Source: a virus. Taken from it: a stretch of 20,243 nt of DNA. The DNA is taken from positions 1 to 20,243 of the IMG/VR virus record IMGVR_UViG_3300037070_002162; one strand, 5' to 3'. Position numbers and translations under genes: made by a program. Under the pieces are notes generated by a model. It was not told where the DNA came from. It did no database searches and saw only the letters and a list, made by a program, of their open reading frames with translations. Shown here one piece after another: positions 7,605 to 15,734 of the stretch (its first letter is position 1; every line of letters starts with the position of its first letter).

Positions 7605-8432
7605 CTAGCGCTTGCCAACTTTCCAGTTGCTGATCACGACGCCCGCGTCGCCCGTCTCACCATCAACATGGATGAAAGGAAGGACGACTTCGCCATCGTC
7701 AAAGCGGAACGCCTGAGTGACCGTGGGAGCGGCATCGTCCACCGTAAAGGTAACAATTCCGCTCTTAGCAACGTCCACACGAAGCGTGTGGCTGCCGGCG
7801 TCGAGCCAATCAGTAAGGGTCGTGTCCGTCTTGGTCGTGGCGGCGTTGTTGAGGATCGTCCAGATGTTGAATTGGCCGTCGGCCGTGCCGCCGATCTGGA
7901 ACGTGGCCATCTCGTCGTACGACTCGGGGTTAGCCTGGTAGGCTTCAGCTTTGCGGAAGCCATAGAACATCGACGTGAGATCGCTGATGTCCGCGATGGC
8001 GATGGTGGCTTCCATGTAGAAGTCTTCGTCGGTACCGACCGTGAATGCAGCTTGGCTACGGGCCGTCGTACCGTGGGTCATCTCGATCGCCGACACGCCG
8101 TCCGTGTGGTTGGCGTCTTGTGGGACCGTGAGGCCGCCAGCGCCCACGACGGGGACCTGTGCGACCGCGGTGCCGGTGGATTCGATCGCGGCGTAGTAGA
8201 GTTCCCACATCGCCTTGCCGGTGTTCATGGACAGCAGGAGGGCATCCGCCGGTTCTGCGGCGATGGCGAGTCCCGTAGCCATGTCCCAGCCGCCGACGAC
8301 CGGCTGCGACTGGAAGGTCTCGGTGATGTTCTTGTCGGACCGTGCCGTTTCGAGGAGCTTGCGCTCGCGCGCGTTGTGGTCAGTAGGGTACACACCAGGT
8401 GCGCCCGTCTCAATGCCCATACGATTAGCCAT
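7605..8432 (-). CDS. Virion protein with a probable lectin-like (jelly-roll) domain
   Basis: A 275-residue protein. The N-terminal third (about 1-95) reads as an anchoring segment (MANRMGIETGAPGVYPTDHN, then a mixed helix/strand region). Residues about 120-275 are strand-rich with the look of a concanavalin/LamG-like sandwich: DEDFYMEATIAIADISDLTS, a central WTILNNAAT segment, SHTLRVDVAKSGIVTFTVDD, and a final VVISNWKVGKR. Shine-Dalgarno AGGGG lies 7 bases upstream of ATG. It sits between the capsid gene (with a terminator) and the fibre. It could be a head decoration/fibre or a baseplate protein. The fold is inferred from pattern only; no catalytic residues are evident. Confidence 0.6.
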   Translation of the reverse strand: MANRMGIETGAPGVYPTDHNARERKLLETARSDKNITETFQSQPVVGGWDMATGLAIAAEPADALLLSMNTGKAMWELYYAAIESTGTAVAQVPVVGAGGLTVPQDANHTDGVSAIEMTHGTTARSQAAFTVGTDEDFYMEATIAIADISDLTSMFYGFRKAEAYQANPESYDEMATFQIGGTADGQFNIWTILNNAATTKTDTTLTDWLDAGSHTLRVDVAKSGIVTFTVDDAAPTVTQAFRFDDGEVVLPFIHVDGETGDAGVVISNWKVGKR

Positions 8433-8498
8433 TTGGATCCCCTTCGCTCCAGCTCTACATCACCGGGGTGGTGGTAGAGTCTGCGGTTGAAAAATGAA

Positions 8499-8529
8499 GG
8501 AAGGAAGGCCCGGGCAAGGGCCTCCTTCC
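8499..8529 (-). terminator. Rho-independent terminator after the capsid gene
   Basis: On the minus strand, just after the capsid stop, GGAAGGAGGCCC pairs with GGGCCTTCCTTCC (12 bp, one bulged base) around a 6-base loop, followed by the T-rich TTCATTTTTC. This is the best terminator in the window. It probably lets only part of late transcription continue from the abundant capsid gene into the downstream tail genes. Confidence 0.8.
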
Positions 8530-8536
8530 AGCTTAC

Positions 8537-9886
8537 TTAGGTTGCGGTGAAGTTCTTGAGGACGGCGATGGCGGCAGCGTGCTTAACCACGATGACGGCC
8601 GAACCTTCCAGGTACGACTGCATTTCGCGCTTGTGGCTGCGGCCGGACGTGTCCGACTTCGCTAGGTGGAACTTCTGGCCCGGGTTCGGCTCGACCAGCT
8701 CGAAGTCCTTGCCGTGGAACTCAAGGACTTCCTTGGATTCCGGGAGGATCCAGATACGCTGCTTGCTGACATACTCGTCCGGGAGGAATTCGATGAAGTC
8801 CGCGCCGTGCTGGTAGCCAAGCATCTTCACGCCGCGCTTGCCGTCTTCGACGGATTGGAACCGACGGTCGGTTTCGCGGGACTCGACGAGTGCGTCGTAG
8901 ACGGTGTCGTACATGAACGCATTCTTGTACTTGTAACGCCCGCGGCCAGCACGACGCTTGACCTTCGAGAGAACTTTCTGGAAGTCGCTCGAATCAATCG
9001 GATTAGCGTCGCAATCCCGGATTGAACCCGAGATCGCACCGGAGTGCGTAACGCCGTTGACGAGGCGGCCGTCGTCCGCCGTCAGCGACTCCATACCAAC
9101 AAGACACTCAGAGAGCGTGTTGTAGTCGTTGGTGCTGATCGCGGTGAGGTCGTTCGGCGTGGTGCCGATGCGGTAGATGATGTCATCCGCCGCCGTGGAA
9201 CCATACGCCGTGAGGGTGCCATCGTTGCCTTCGAACGTGACCGTATCCGCGTCTTCGTCGATCGCGGTGACTTTGAGGTACGTCGCGCCAGTGAGGGAGC
9301 GGGCCGTGGAGTCAGGGTCAGCGATCTTGAACAGGTCGCCTTCATTGAACCAGCCCACGTGGCTGCGACCGGCATTGGCACTGGTCGTGCTGAGGGTGAC
9401 GGTGAACGCACCGCCCGAAACCGCCGTGGCCGACGCGATGACGCCGACTGCGCCCGAACCGTCACCTTGGGTCTGCGCCGACATGATGCGGGCAGCGACG
9501 ATCGACTTAGCGTCAAGCTCTTCGGTGAGCGGGTCCGCGTACTGGACCAGGTCATTGCCGGTCTTGTTGAGGAGGTTGCGCGGGATGTTGACAGTCATGC
9601 CAAAATCTTTGTACTGCGCGATCGCCTCGACGAGGCCCGAACGGGCACCCGCCGGGTAGTCGCCCGACGTGCCGGCCGCAAGGGACTGGACCGCCGCAGC
9701 GCCGTACGACGTGCGGAGGAGGTAGCGGAGCTGGCGACCGGCTGGGTCGCGCGCCTTGAGCTTGAGGAAGAACTTCCACATGTCCGAAGACGTGGAGAGG
9801 TTGTTGAATACTCCGTTGCTGGAGTAGATCTTGAGAAACTTGCCAATGTCGATGTTGTCGACAAAGGTCTGCGCTGCGTATGACAT
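8537..9886 (-). CDS. Major capsid protein (HK97-like fold)
   Basis: A 449-residue protein placed right after the scaffold gene, with the length and character of podovirus major capsid proteins. The N-terminal arm (MSYAAQTFVDNIDIGKFLKI) is followed by a helical segment, then YKDFGMTVNIPRNLLNKTGN, which resembles the spine-helix and E-loop region, and a long A/P-domain ending in a C-terminal strand-rich stretch with SHKREMQSYLEGSAVIVVKH. A Gly/Thr-rich inserted domain occupies about 150-230. The start ATG lies 11 bases after the scaffold stop, with AAGG upstream. A terminator follows the stop closely. The fold call is from position and overall look, not from a structural search. Confidence 0.85.
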   Translation of the reverse strand: MSYAAQTFVDNIDIGKFLKIYSSNGVFNNLSTSSDMWKFFLKLKARDPAGRQLRYLLRTSYGAAAVQSLAAGTSGDYPAGARSGLVEAIAQYKDFGMTVNIPRNLLNKTGNDLVQYADPLTEELDAKSIVAARIMSAQTQGDGSGAVGVIASATAVSGGAFTVTLSTTSANAGRSHVGWFNEGDLFKIADPDSTARSLTGATYLKVTAIDEDADTVTFEGNDGTLTAYGSTAADDIIYRIGTTPNDLTAISTNDYNTLSECLVGMESLTADDGRLVNGVTHSGAISGSIRDCDANPIDSSDFQKVLSKVKRRAGRGRYKYKNAFMYDTVYDALVESRETDRRFQSVEDGKRGVKMLGYQHGADFIEFLPDEYVSKQRIWILPESKEVLEFHGKDFELVEPNPGQKFHLAKSDTSGRSHKREMQSYLEGSAVIVVKHAAAIAVLKNFTAT

Positions 9887-9897
9887 TCTTCGTTACC

Positions 9898-10965
9898 TTA
9901 CTTGCGTTTGCCCGCGAGCAGCTCCAGGAGCCCTTTGGACGAACGACCGTCCCACTGTGACAGGTCTACCTGTCCACCGGTGGGGTATCGTTCCGTCGCT
10001 GCTGCCTGTGCTCGACGCGTGGCGTCTTGTTTTTTGCCTTCGATCACTCGGTTCACTTTAGCATCCACCGATCGACTCATGCCCGCCCGGAGGGTCTTGG
10101 CATTGCTCGCAAACGCCTTCGAGATCATCTCCGGCGTAATGTCGTCTGAGTCAATGGCTTCCAGGTCTGTCCAAGCCAACGTCCATAGCTTGTTGTTGAG
10201 GTTATTAGCGAGGTCTTGATCTTCGATGAAATTCCGCATGTCGTACTTGACCAGGGCCGTGGTCGCAACCGAACGCAGCCGATCTTTCTCGGCCTTGTCT
10301 TCTTGGGCCTGTGCTCGGCCTTCTGCTTCCTTGATCTTCTTCTCGTACATATGACGAGTGAGTTCTTGGTCCTTGGTCATGCGCTCCCGTTCGAACGTGT
10401 TGCGTTCGTCTGGATCGCCGCCTTGCATGACGGTATGTTCACGAATGATTTCTTTGCGAAGGGCCTCGTACCCCTCATCACCTAGGACAGCGTGTGCGAC
10501 TTTCGTACGTTGTCCGAGCCGTGCCAGCTCGTCTAGTTGATCCCAAACCTGAGCTTTTTCGCGGAGGGGGACGGTGTCCTTGACCGCTTTGTCACGCTCT
10601 TTCCTGGCTTGGTCTCGTTCGGCTTGCCACTTGCGGGCGCCAAGACCGAGGGCCAGCGTGCGCTGCAGCTCGGGATTGTCGGACGCGAGAGCAAACTTCT
10701 TGGCTCCACCAGGACCTTTAACTTCGATCTCACCACCTGACGGTGCTTGAGTCTTAGCAGCTGGCTGGTCGGTCGACTCAGCAGCTTTGGGATCTGGATC
10801 AGCCCAACTAGGGGTTCCCGTCGACGGTTCGTCAGTGGTAGAGACAGCTTCAGTCGGGGTCGCTTCAGCAGGTGCGGTCGTGGTGGGAGCGGCTTGCGAC
10901 GGGCCCGTGGGGACCGCCGGGCTGTTGGCCCATTCATTACCAGCATCAAACTCAATGCGTTCCAT
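9898..10965 (-). CDS. Capsid scaffolding protein
   Basis: A 355-residue, hydrophilic protein lacking Cys. Residues 1-80 are a Pro/Thr/Ala-rich disordered arm; residues about 110-260 are a long charged helix/coiled coil (KWQAERDQARKERDKAVKDT; EKKIKEAEGRAQAQEDKAEK); the C-terminus is basic and short (LLELLAGKRK), the part that usually touches the capsid shell. Size, composition and location between portal and major capsid genes are those of phage scaffolds. The start has GAGG 6 bases upstream after a hairpin-bearing leader. No protease domain is fused to it. The HExxH protein further up the operon is the only peptidase-like gene seen. Confidence 0.8.
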   Translation of the reverse strand: MERIEFDAGNEWANSPAVPTGPSQAAPTTTAPAEATPTEAVSTTDEPSTGTPSWADPDPKAAESTDQPAAKTQAPSGGEIEVKGPGGAKKFALASDNPELQRTLALGLGARKWQAERDQARKERDKAVKDTVPLREKAQVWDQLDELARLGQRTKVAHAVLGDEGYEALRKEIIREHTVMQGGDPDERNTFERERMTKDQELTRHMYEKKIKEAEGRAQAQEDKAEKDRLRSVATTALVKYDMRNFIEDQDLANNLNNKLWTLAWTDLEAIDSDDITPEMISKAFASNAKTLRAGMSRSVDAKVNRVIEGKKQDATRRAQAAATERYPTGGQVDLSQWDGRSSKGLLELLAGKRK

Positions 10966-11080
10966 GTAACCTCTTTTGGCGCCGCCGAGGCGGTGGCCTA
11001 AAATGCGGCCAGGGATAGTCCTGGATAGCGTTTGATTTTAAAGTACCGCAGTTGGCGGGTACTTGTCAAGTCTTTTCGAC
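10966..11080 (-). other. Leader between portal and scaffold with three short hairpins
   Basis: This 115-base gap holds, in minus-strand order after the portal stop, a stem at 11041-11064 (AAGTACC pairing with GGTACTT plus two inner pairs), a 5-bp stem at 11009-11024 (CCAGG/CCTGG, 6-base loop) and an imperfect GC-rich stem at 10978-10998 just before the scaffold Shine-Dalgarno. The T-runs after them are weak. It may act as a partial terminator or RNA-processing segment that sets scaffold and capsid levels apart from portal; no clear promoter was found. Confidence 0.45.
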
Positions 11081-13030
11081 CTAGGCCGCCACGGGTGGCG
11101 GCAGCGGAGCTGCCGGCATCGCTTCCAGGCCCAGTTCTGGGGGTCCGCCCGCGGCAGCGGGACCGGGAGGAGTCCCCGCTGCCGGCGCGGCGGCCTCGAC
11201 CATGAGCTGTTCCCGTTGTTCGATGTGACGCTCCAGCAGGGCCTGGACCTTGCGATCCAACACCTTGAATACCATAGACATTCTGAACTCGTACGCGGCC
11301 GACAGCATGCCTTGGTGTTCTTCCAGCTTGCGGGGCTCGATGTAGACCAACGTCCCGTCCTCTTCGAACTTGGCGATGATCTCGTCAAAGATCTCCAGCT
11401 GTCGACGGCGGGCCATGTCGGCCATGTCGAACAACCCAGCGACATCATTGAGCTTAAGCATCGACAGGATGGTCTTGACCGTGTAGCCGGCTTCCTTCAG
11501 CAGCGGCATCATCTGCATGATCTCTTCCCGACGGGAGGCCGGGTCGAGCGAGAACGATGCCCCATACTGGACATCTAGGTCGAAGCCGCCTTCGATGTCC
11601 GAGCTGGAGTAGTAGGCCACCGCCATGGCGCCTTCCTGGCCGGTGACCAGGATCTTGCGGCCGTCCGACCAGAACATCTGGACCAGGCGTAGGTGGGTCT
11701 TGTAGGCCCACTCGACCAGATCCTGATACTTGTTGAACAACCGGCGCCGCACCATGTTACCTGCGTTGATTGCGGTCTGGATCGAGAACCCAGACATCTC
11801 CCGGTTAACCTGGCCGAACATGGACTCGTTGACCCCAGCCAGCTGCTCCATGCCCTGGACCAGCTGCTCGCGGAAACGATAAATGTCAGGCATCATGGTG
11901 GGCGGGTCGACGAAGTCCGGCTTCTGGGCGGCGGTGCCTTTGATGTTCACGATCTGCCAGCCCGAGTCCGTGATGGCCCCGTCCTGGTTCTCGGCCGCGT
12001 CGTACACCACCATCCGCACGTTGCCGTGGGCCTGGATATTGTCGAGCACCGTCGAGTCCAGGCGGTTCAGCACATCCTGCAGGCGGACCAGATAGTCCAC
12101 GAAGGTCTTGCCATAGACCTGGCCAGGCACGTCCACGTCGGTCATGGGGAAGATCGGCAGCATGCCGTCCGGGTTCGGGTTGGCTTCGATGTCCGACAGC
12201 AAGGTGCCGTCGTCCAGCAGAAACACCCGACGACCGGCCATGCCGTTCCAGGGCAGCGCCTTCTCGATGTACTCGAACACCGCTACCCGGTCCTTGGGTT
12301 CGCGGCCGTGGGCGTCGCGATCCCAGAACCGGGATCGGGATTTCTGTCCCGTGTACTTCTGAATCAGTTCCTTCTGGTCTGGGAACCGGTACTCGGCCTC
12401 TTCGCGCGACATGATGTGACGCAGGAACACGTAGCGGACTTCGTCCCACACGGTGGCCGCGGGGTCCAAGAACACGTCCCAGATCAGCAGCGGCTTCCAG
12501 CAGATGTCGCCGGTCATGGTGAGTTCGCGCGTCTTCTCGTCGATCGCCAGGATCTGGCCGCGGCCTGGGTCGTTGAAGACCTTAAGGAAGCCGGTGCCGT
12601 AGGTCAGGGTCTGCAGGGACACCAGGTCCGTGCGCTCCTGGGTGCGGTACTGGCGGCGGGCGTGAGTTACCAGGTGGTCGGCCACCTCGGCCGCTTGGCG
12701 GTCCTGATAGTCGGAGCTGGTCGGTCGCGGCACCACTGACGGCGGGTTGGCCGACATCAGGGCATGAATGTACCGCAGGTATTTGAACATATAGTTGATA
12801 GTAATCGCAGAATCACCAGAATCCATGTCCCCAGCAAACAGCTCAGCCAGAGAGTCGTAAGACACAGAGATCTCGCTAGCGGTAGACCCGTTCGCAGAAA
12901 AGAGCATAGACTCATTGGTTGCCCATCCACCCTCAAACCGGGAGCGATAATCCTTGGCCTCTTTCAGGCGTTCAGGTACCTGCTTGGCGGCGTCGTCCTG
13001 CGTCCACTGTTCGTATCGAACCGGAACCAT
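11081..13030 (-). CDS. Portal protein
   Basis: A 649-residue portal, from the ATG at 13030 with GGAGG 5 bases upstream (MVPVRYEQWTQDDAAKQ). A GTG 18 codons earlier keeps the frame but has no Shine-Dalgarno sequence and would lie inside the preceding small gene. The protein has the mixed build of portals: an N-terminal helical part (ERLKEAKDYRSRFEGGW), a strand-rich wing with ICWKPLLIWDVFLDP, a central helical stem and crown region with long helices (FRMSMVFKVLDRKVQALLER), and a Pro/Ala-rich C-terminal tail ending APLPPPVAA. It forms the 12-subunit ring for DNA entry. Position between terminase and scaffold agrees. Its start overlaps the small gene's stop as TGATG. Confidence 0.88.
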   Translation of the reverse strand: MVPVRYEQWTQDDAAKQVPERLKEAKDYRSRFEGGWATNESMLFSANGSTASEISVSYDSLAELFAGDMDSGDSAITINYMFKYLRYIHALMSANPPSVVPRPTSSDYQDRQAAEVADHLVTHARRQYRTQERTDLVSLQTLTYGTGFLKVFNDPGRGQILAIDEKTRELTMTGDICWKPLLIWDVFLDPAATVWDEVRYVFLRHIMSREEAEYRFPDQKELIQKYTGQKSRSRFWDRDAHGREPKDRVAVFEYIEKALPWNGMAGRRVFLLDDGTLLSDIEANPNPDGMLPIFPMTDVDVPGQVYGKTFVDYLVRLQDVLNRLDSTVLDNIQAHGNVRMVVYDAAENQDGAITDSGWQIVNIKGTAAQKPDFVDPPTMMPDIYRFREQLVQGMEQLAGVNESMFGQVNREMSGFSIQTAINAGNMVRRRLFNKYQDLVEWAYKTHLRLVQMFWSDGRKILVTGQEGAMAVAYYSSSDIEGGFDLDVQYGASFSLDPASRREEIMQMMPLLKEAGYTVKTILSMLKLNDVAGLFDMADMARRRQLEIFDEIIAKFEEDGTLVYIEPRKLEEHQGMLSAAYEFRMSMVFKVLDRKVQALLERHIEQREQLMVEAAAPAAGTPPGPAAAGGPPELGLEAMPAAPLPPPVAA

Positions 13031-13179
13031 CACTTCCTCCCACGAGCCGTACGCGCGTACTTGATCAGTTCTTTGAGCAGCCACTGGGTCTGGTGGGTCC
13101 AGTACCCAACCAAGGACAGGCCGGCCAGATTGAGGCTAGCGAGGATCACCAGGGCGATCCAGAGCGACGAGGTTTCCAC
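13030..13179 (-). CDS. Tiny single-membrane-span protein (49 residues, GTG start)
   Basis: A short frame in the gap between terminase and portal. It starts at GTG 13179 with GGAGG 6 to 7 bases upstream, and its TGA overlaps the portal ATG as TGATG. The product has a hydrophobic segment at about residues 6-26 (LWIALVILASLNLAGLSLVG), then a basic tail rich in Arg/Lys (KYARTARGRK). It overlaps the end of the terminase frame by 34 bases. The good ribosome site, the coupled stop and the clear membrane helix argue that it is real. It could be a small holin-like or membrane-tethering protein; its function is unknown. Confidence 0.65.
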   Translation of the reverse strand: METSSLWIALVILASLNLAGLSLVGYWTHQTQWLLKELIKYARTARGRK

Positions 13180-14621
13180 TGGTTCCTCCGTTGTATGAGT
13201 TTCATCTGAGCAGCCTTGGTTTGGCGGTCTTGCTTGGCCCGCCAGGCTTGGCGTAGTTCTTGCGTGGGGGTCATCACCAGCCGGGTCTCGGGATCCCAGC
13301 GGGGGATCCGATCCAGCAGGTATCGGAAGCAGTCGGTCAGGTGATACTTGCTGGCGCCCGCAATCTTGTCGGGGTTCTTTTCTGACCAGCTACACAGCAC
13401 CAGCTCTTCTTCCAGCCGGAAGGCCGCTGGGGTCACAAACACCCGGGACTGGGCCAGCCAGGTATTGGCCAGGCCAATAGTCTCTAGCTTGCGATCCTGT
13501 TTCTCGGTGTAAGGAACCCAACGCAGGTTGCGGCGGGCGGCTTCCTTGTAGAAACCGGCCGGGTTACAGTCAGTCAGGCGTAGAACCACATTGTAGCCTG
13601 CGGTCTCGGCTTCGACATGCCCCACCAGCTCATACGCCGCCTCGCCTTTGAGGTAGATCGCCTTGACCACGTACCAATGCCCGTTGCTGGGATCTTCGGC
13701 GGCCAGGACGAAGCCGGTGAGTCCAGAGGCGGAAGGATCTACCACCGCCACATGACGCCAGGCCTGGTCGTAATCCACTGGTGGGGGCAGGCGATTCCGG
13801 TGATGGTCATACGAGAAGACTCGCGAGTCACCGGCGTACCAGTCCCCATACATACGGGCCCGAAACTCGGCTTCCGAGCTACACATGGCCCGCATCTGCT
13901 GTTCCACCTCGGCTTCGCGCCCCCGGTAGACGGGGTTATCCAGCATCTTGAGTTGGATCTTGCGAGCGCCAGGACTATCCATCTCGATGATGCGGCGGAT
14001 CTCTTCGTTCTTGAGGAGAGGGGTGAAGGTGGCGTACAGCCGGCCCCCACCAGAGATGGTTCGAACGAACAGCTCGGTCACGATCCCCGCGTCGTCCGGC
14101 ATCTCGTCCAACCACACCACGTGGGACGTGAACGCCTGGACTTTCTCCCGGGCGTTGGCGGCATCGTGGTGGGACAAAAAGATGATGGTGTTGTTATTCT
14201 TGAGATTGATGACCCGCTTCAGGTCGTTGCCGATGCGTACTTCTTTGTAGTCCCCCGGCTTCAGGAACGGCTTGAGTTTCCGCTCCCACAACTCGGACGT
14301 CATCTGCTCGCCGACCCGGCCCACGACCAGGATCTGCAGCGGACCCTTGCCCCATTCCAGGGGACGTTCCATGTAGGGGTGGTTGTCGTTGAACCACCAC
14401 GCGACCACCCGCGCCCCGGTCTGGGATTTGCCCGACCGGTTGGCGGCCACGATCCAGAACACCTTGGTGTCGGCGTCCCGCAACACGGACATCTGGGCCT
14501 CGGTCGGCACCGCATCCGGGTTCAGGCCGTCGAACGCCAACAGCAGCCGGCGCTGGTGCAGCTTACGCAGCCGCACCAACTCCAACTTCTTCTCGATCAG
14601 CGGGTCGTTACTCAGGCTCAT
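13146..14621 (-). CDS. terL: Terminase large subunit (ATPase and nuclease)
   Basis: A 491-residue DNA-packaging motor protein. The ATPase half shows a Walker A motif at about 58-66 (VAANRSGKS), Walker B with catalytic Glu at about 168-173 (VVWLDE) and a coupling motif at about 195-201 (LYATFTP). The RNase H-like nuclease half has the three expected acidic residues at about Asp295 (VAVVDPSASG), Asp351 (LTDCNPAG) and Asp430 (KYHLTDCFRYLL). Length is normal for the family. The start overlaps the upstream CxxC gene by 14 bases. It drives DNA into the prohead through the portal encoded just downstream. The C-terminal tail (about 465-491) is basic and probably binds portal or DNA. Confidence 0.95.
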   Translation of the reverse strand: MSLSNDPLIEKKLELVRLRKLHQRRLLLAFDGLNPDAVPTEAQMSVLRDADTKVFWIVAANRSGKSQTGARVVAWWFNDNHPYMERPLEWGKGPLQILVVGRVGEQMTSELWERKLKPFLKPGDYKEVRIGNDLKRVINLKNNNTIIFLSHHDAANAREKVQAFTSHVVWLDEMPDDAGIVTELFVRTISGGGRLYATFTPLLKNEEIRRIIEMDSPGARKIQLKMLDNPVYRGREAEVEQQMRAMCSSEAEFRARMYGDWYAGDSRVFSYDHHRNRLPPPVDYDQAWRHVAVVDPSASGLTGFVLAAEDPSNGHWYVVKAIYLKGEAAYELVGHVEAETAGYNVVLRLTDCNPAGFYKEAARRNLRWVPYTEKQDRKLETIGLANTWLAQSRVFVTPAAFRLEEELVLCSWSEKNPDKIAGASKYHLTDCFRYLLDRIPRWDPETRLVMTPTQELRQAWRAKQDRQTKAAQMKLIQRRNQWKPRRSGSPW

Positions 14622-14853
14622 CCTGGATGTTCTCGTCCTTGCGACCGGTCAGGCGTTTGATCTTCTTGCTGACGCGGTGCGAAAAGTCCTGGATCGGCGG
14701 GCCCCGATCTGCCGGGCCTTCGCCTTGCCGTGGCCCCGGCTGATTCGGGGCCCCGGTGAGAATCTGGACCACTACGGCGGGGGTGACGGAGGACCCAGGA
14801 CACTCGTGTCGCTGGCCACAAACCGAACACACTTCCTCGGGACTATCTTGCAT
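14608..14853 (-). CDS. Small CxxC (zinc-finger-like) phage protein
   Basis: An 81-residue protein from the second of two adjacent ATGs. That ATG has AGGAG 5 bases upstream and forms TGATG with the preceding stop; the first ATG (14856) would sit only 2 bases from the same site. The N-terminal region has CSVCGQRHECPGS, three Cys and a His within 12 residues, suggesting a half zinc knuckle. The middle is Pro/Gly-rich and the end basic then acidic (SKKIKRLTGRKDENIQDEPE). It overlaps the terminase start. It may assist packaging, but I do not recognise it and the metal-binding call is inference. Confidence 0.65.
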   Translation of the reverse strand: MQDSPEEVCSVCGQRHECPGSSVTPAVVVQILTGAPNQPGPRQGEGPADRGPPIQDFSHRVSKKIKRLTGRKDENIQDEPE

Positions 14854-15284
14854 CATAGCTCCTGCAGTACCCAGATCTCAGACACGGTCACTGCGTCGCC
14901 CGGAACTTCGAGGATAGGATCCGGGATGGCGTCGGGATCCGCAGGGATGGTGTCCGTGGTACCCACAACAACCACCCGACCCTTGCACAGCAGGGGTAGA
15001 TAGGTTTGGTCGGCCGCTCGGTCAACAAGGAATTTGAAGTAGTAGTTTCCGTCGGCCGTGATGGAGGCACTCTTGGTGTCGATCCAGTCGCCGTCCTGTC
15101 CTTCGGCAGTCTGAAGGGTAGCAGTGATGCTTCCCTCTACATTGACATCCACAGCCACAAGCTTGACAACGAGATAACAGGAGCCAACCGCGGTGATTGC
15201 AAACTCCTCACTAGCCACCACCGTTTGGTCGCCGTCGAGGGTCACTGGATTCTTGACTACGTTCTTGGGTACGTAACCGTTCAT
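14853..15284 (-). CDS. Virion-like paralog A (tandem duplicate)
   Basis: A 143-residue strand-rich protein starting MNGYVPKNVV and ending VLQEL. It is clearly similar to the next gene upstream: the same six-residue start, the same EEFAITAVGS/KPFAITAGGS block, the same GSITATLQTA/GTITAKLQTA block, the same DQTYLPLL core followed by GRV, and the same last five residues. Relative to its partner it has about 15-20 extra residues near 110-128 (a Pro/Asp-rich loop, TIPADPDAIPDPILEVPGD). The start overlaps the partner's stop as TGATG, with AGGA upstream. The fold looks like a beta sandwich. Likely a small virion protein (head decoration or fibre-tip type); this is unproven. Confidence 0.7.
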   Translation of the reverse strand: MNGYVPKNVVKNPVTLDGDQTVVASEEFAITAVGSCYLVVKLVAVDVNVEGSITATLQTAEGQDGDWIDTKSASITADGNYYFKFLVDRAADQTYLPLLCKGRVVVVGTTDTIPADPDAIPDPILEVPGDAVTVSEIWVLQEL

Positions 15285-15664
15285 CAGAGTTCCTGAAGGA
15301 CTTCGACAGCGTCGATAGTGACGGTGTCGCCCGCGTTGGTGTTGACAATCAGAACTCGGCCCACATCCAGGAGGGGAAGATAGGTCTGGTCGCCAGCAGT
15401 CTCGACCATCAACTTGATGTAAAAGTTGCCGTCCTCGGTGATTGCGACCGTCTTGCTATCAACCCAATCATCTCCAATGGCAGTCTGAAGTTTGGCTGTG
15501 ATAGTGCCTACAACCGTGACATCGCTCGCCACGATCTTGATGACCATGTGTCGCGAACCACCGGCGGTGATCGCAAATGGCTTAGTGACAACCGTGCCGG
15601 CCTGGACACCCGCCACAGTCTGTGTCCCTGGCTTGATTACACTAGAGGGTACATACCCGTTCAT
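15284..15664 (-). CDS. Virion-like paralog B (tandem duplicate)
   Basis: A 126-residue strand-rich protein, MNGYVPSSVIKPGTQ to VLQEL, the shorter partner of the adjacent gene and without its acidic Pro-rich insertion. Shared blocks run across the whole length, so the pair comes from duplication of a complete gene rather than one domain. It follows a 70-base gap after the peptidase gene, the longest gap between genes in this part of the operon. Function is as for its partner: an unassigned small virion or assembly protein near the packaging genes. Confidence 0.7.
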   Translation of the reverse strand: MNGYVPSSVIKPGTQTVAGVQAGTVVTKPFAITAGGSRHMVIKIVASDVTVVGTITAKLQTAIGDDWVDSKTVAITEDGNFYIKLMVETAGDQTYLPLLDVGRVLIVNTNAGDTVTIDAVEVLQEL

Positions 15665-15734
15665 TTGTGACCTTTGGTCCCGGGGTTGGTTGGTCTACTC
15701 CGTAGCTAGATACTACCAAGGTTCGCCCCCCAAG

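Noticed and set aside
13031-13084. 18-codon N-terminal extension of the portal protein from a GTG at 13084
   Set aside because: No ribosome site before the GTG, whereas the ATG at 13030 has GGAGG at ideal spacing and couples to the small upstream frame.
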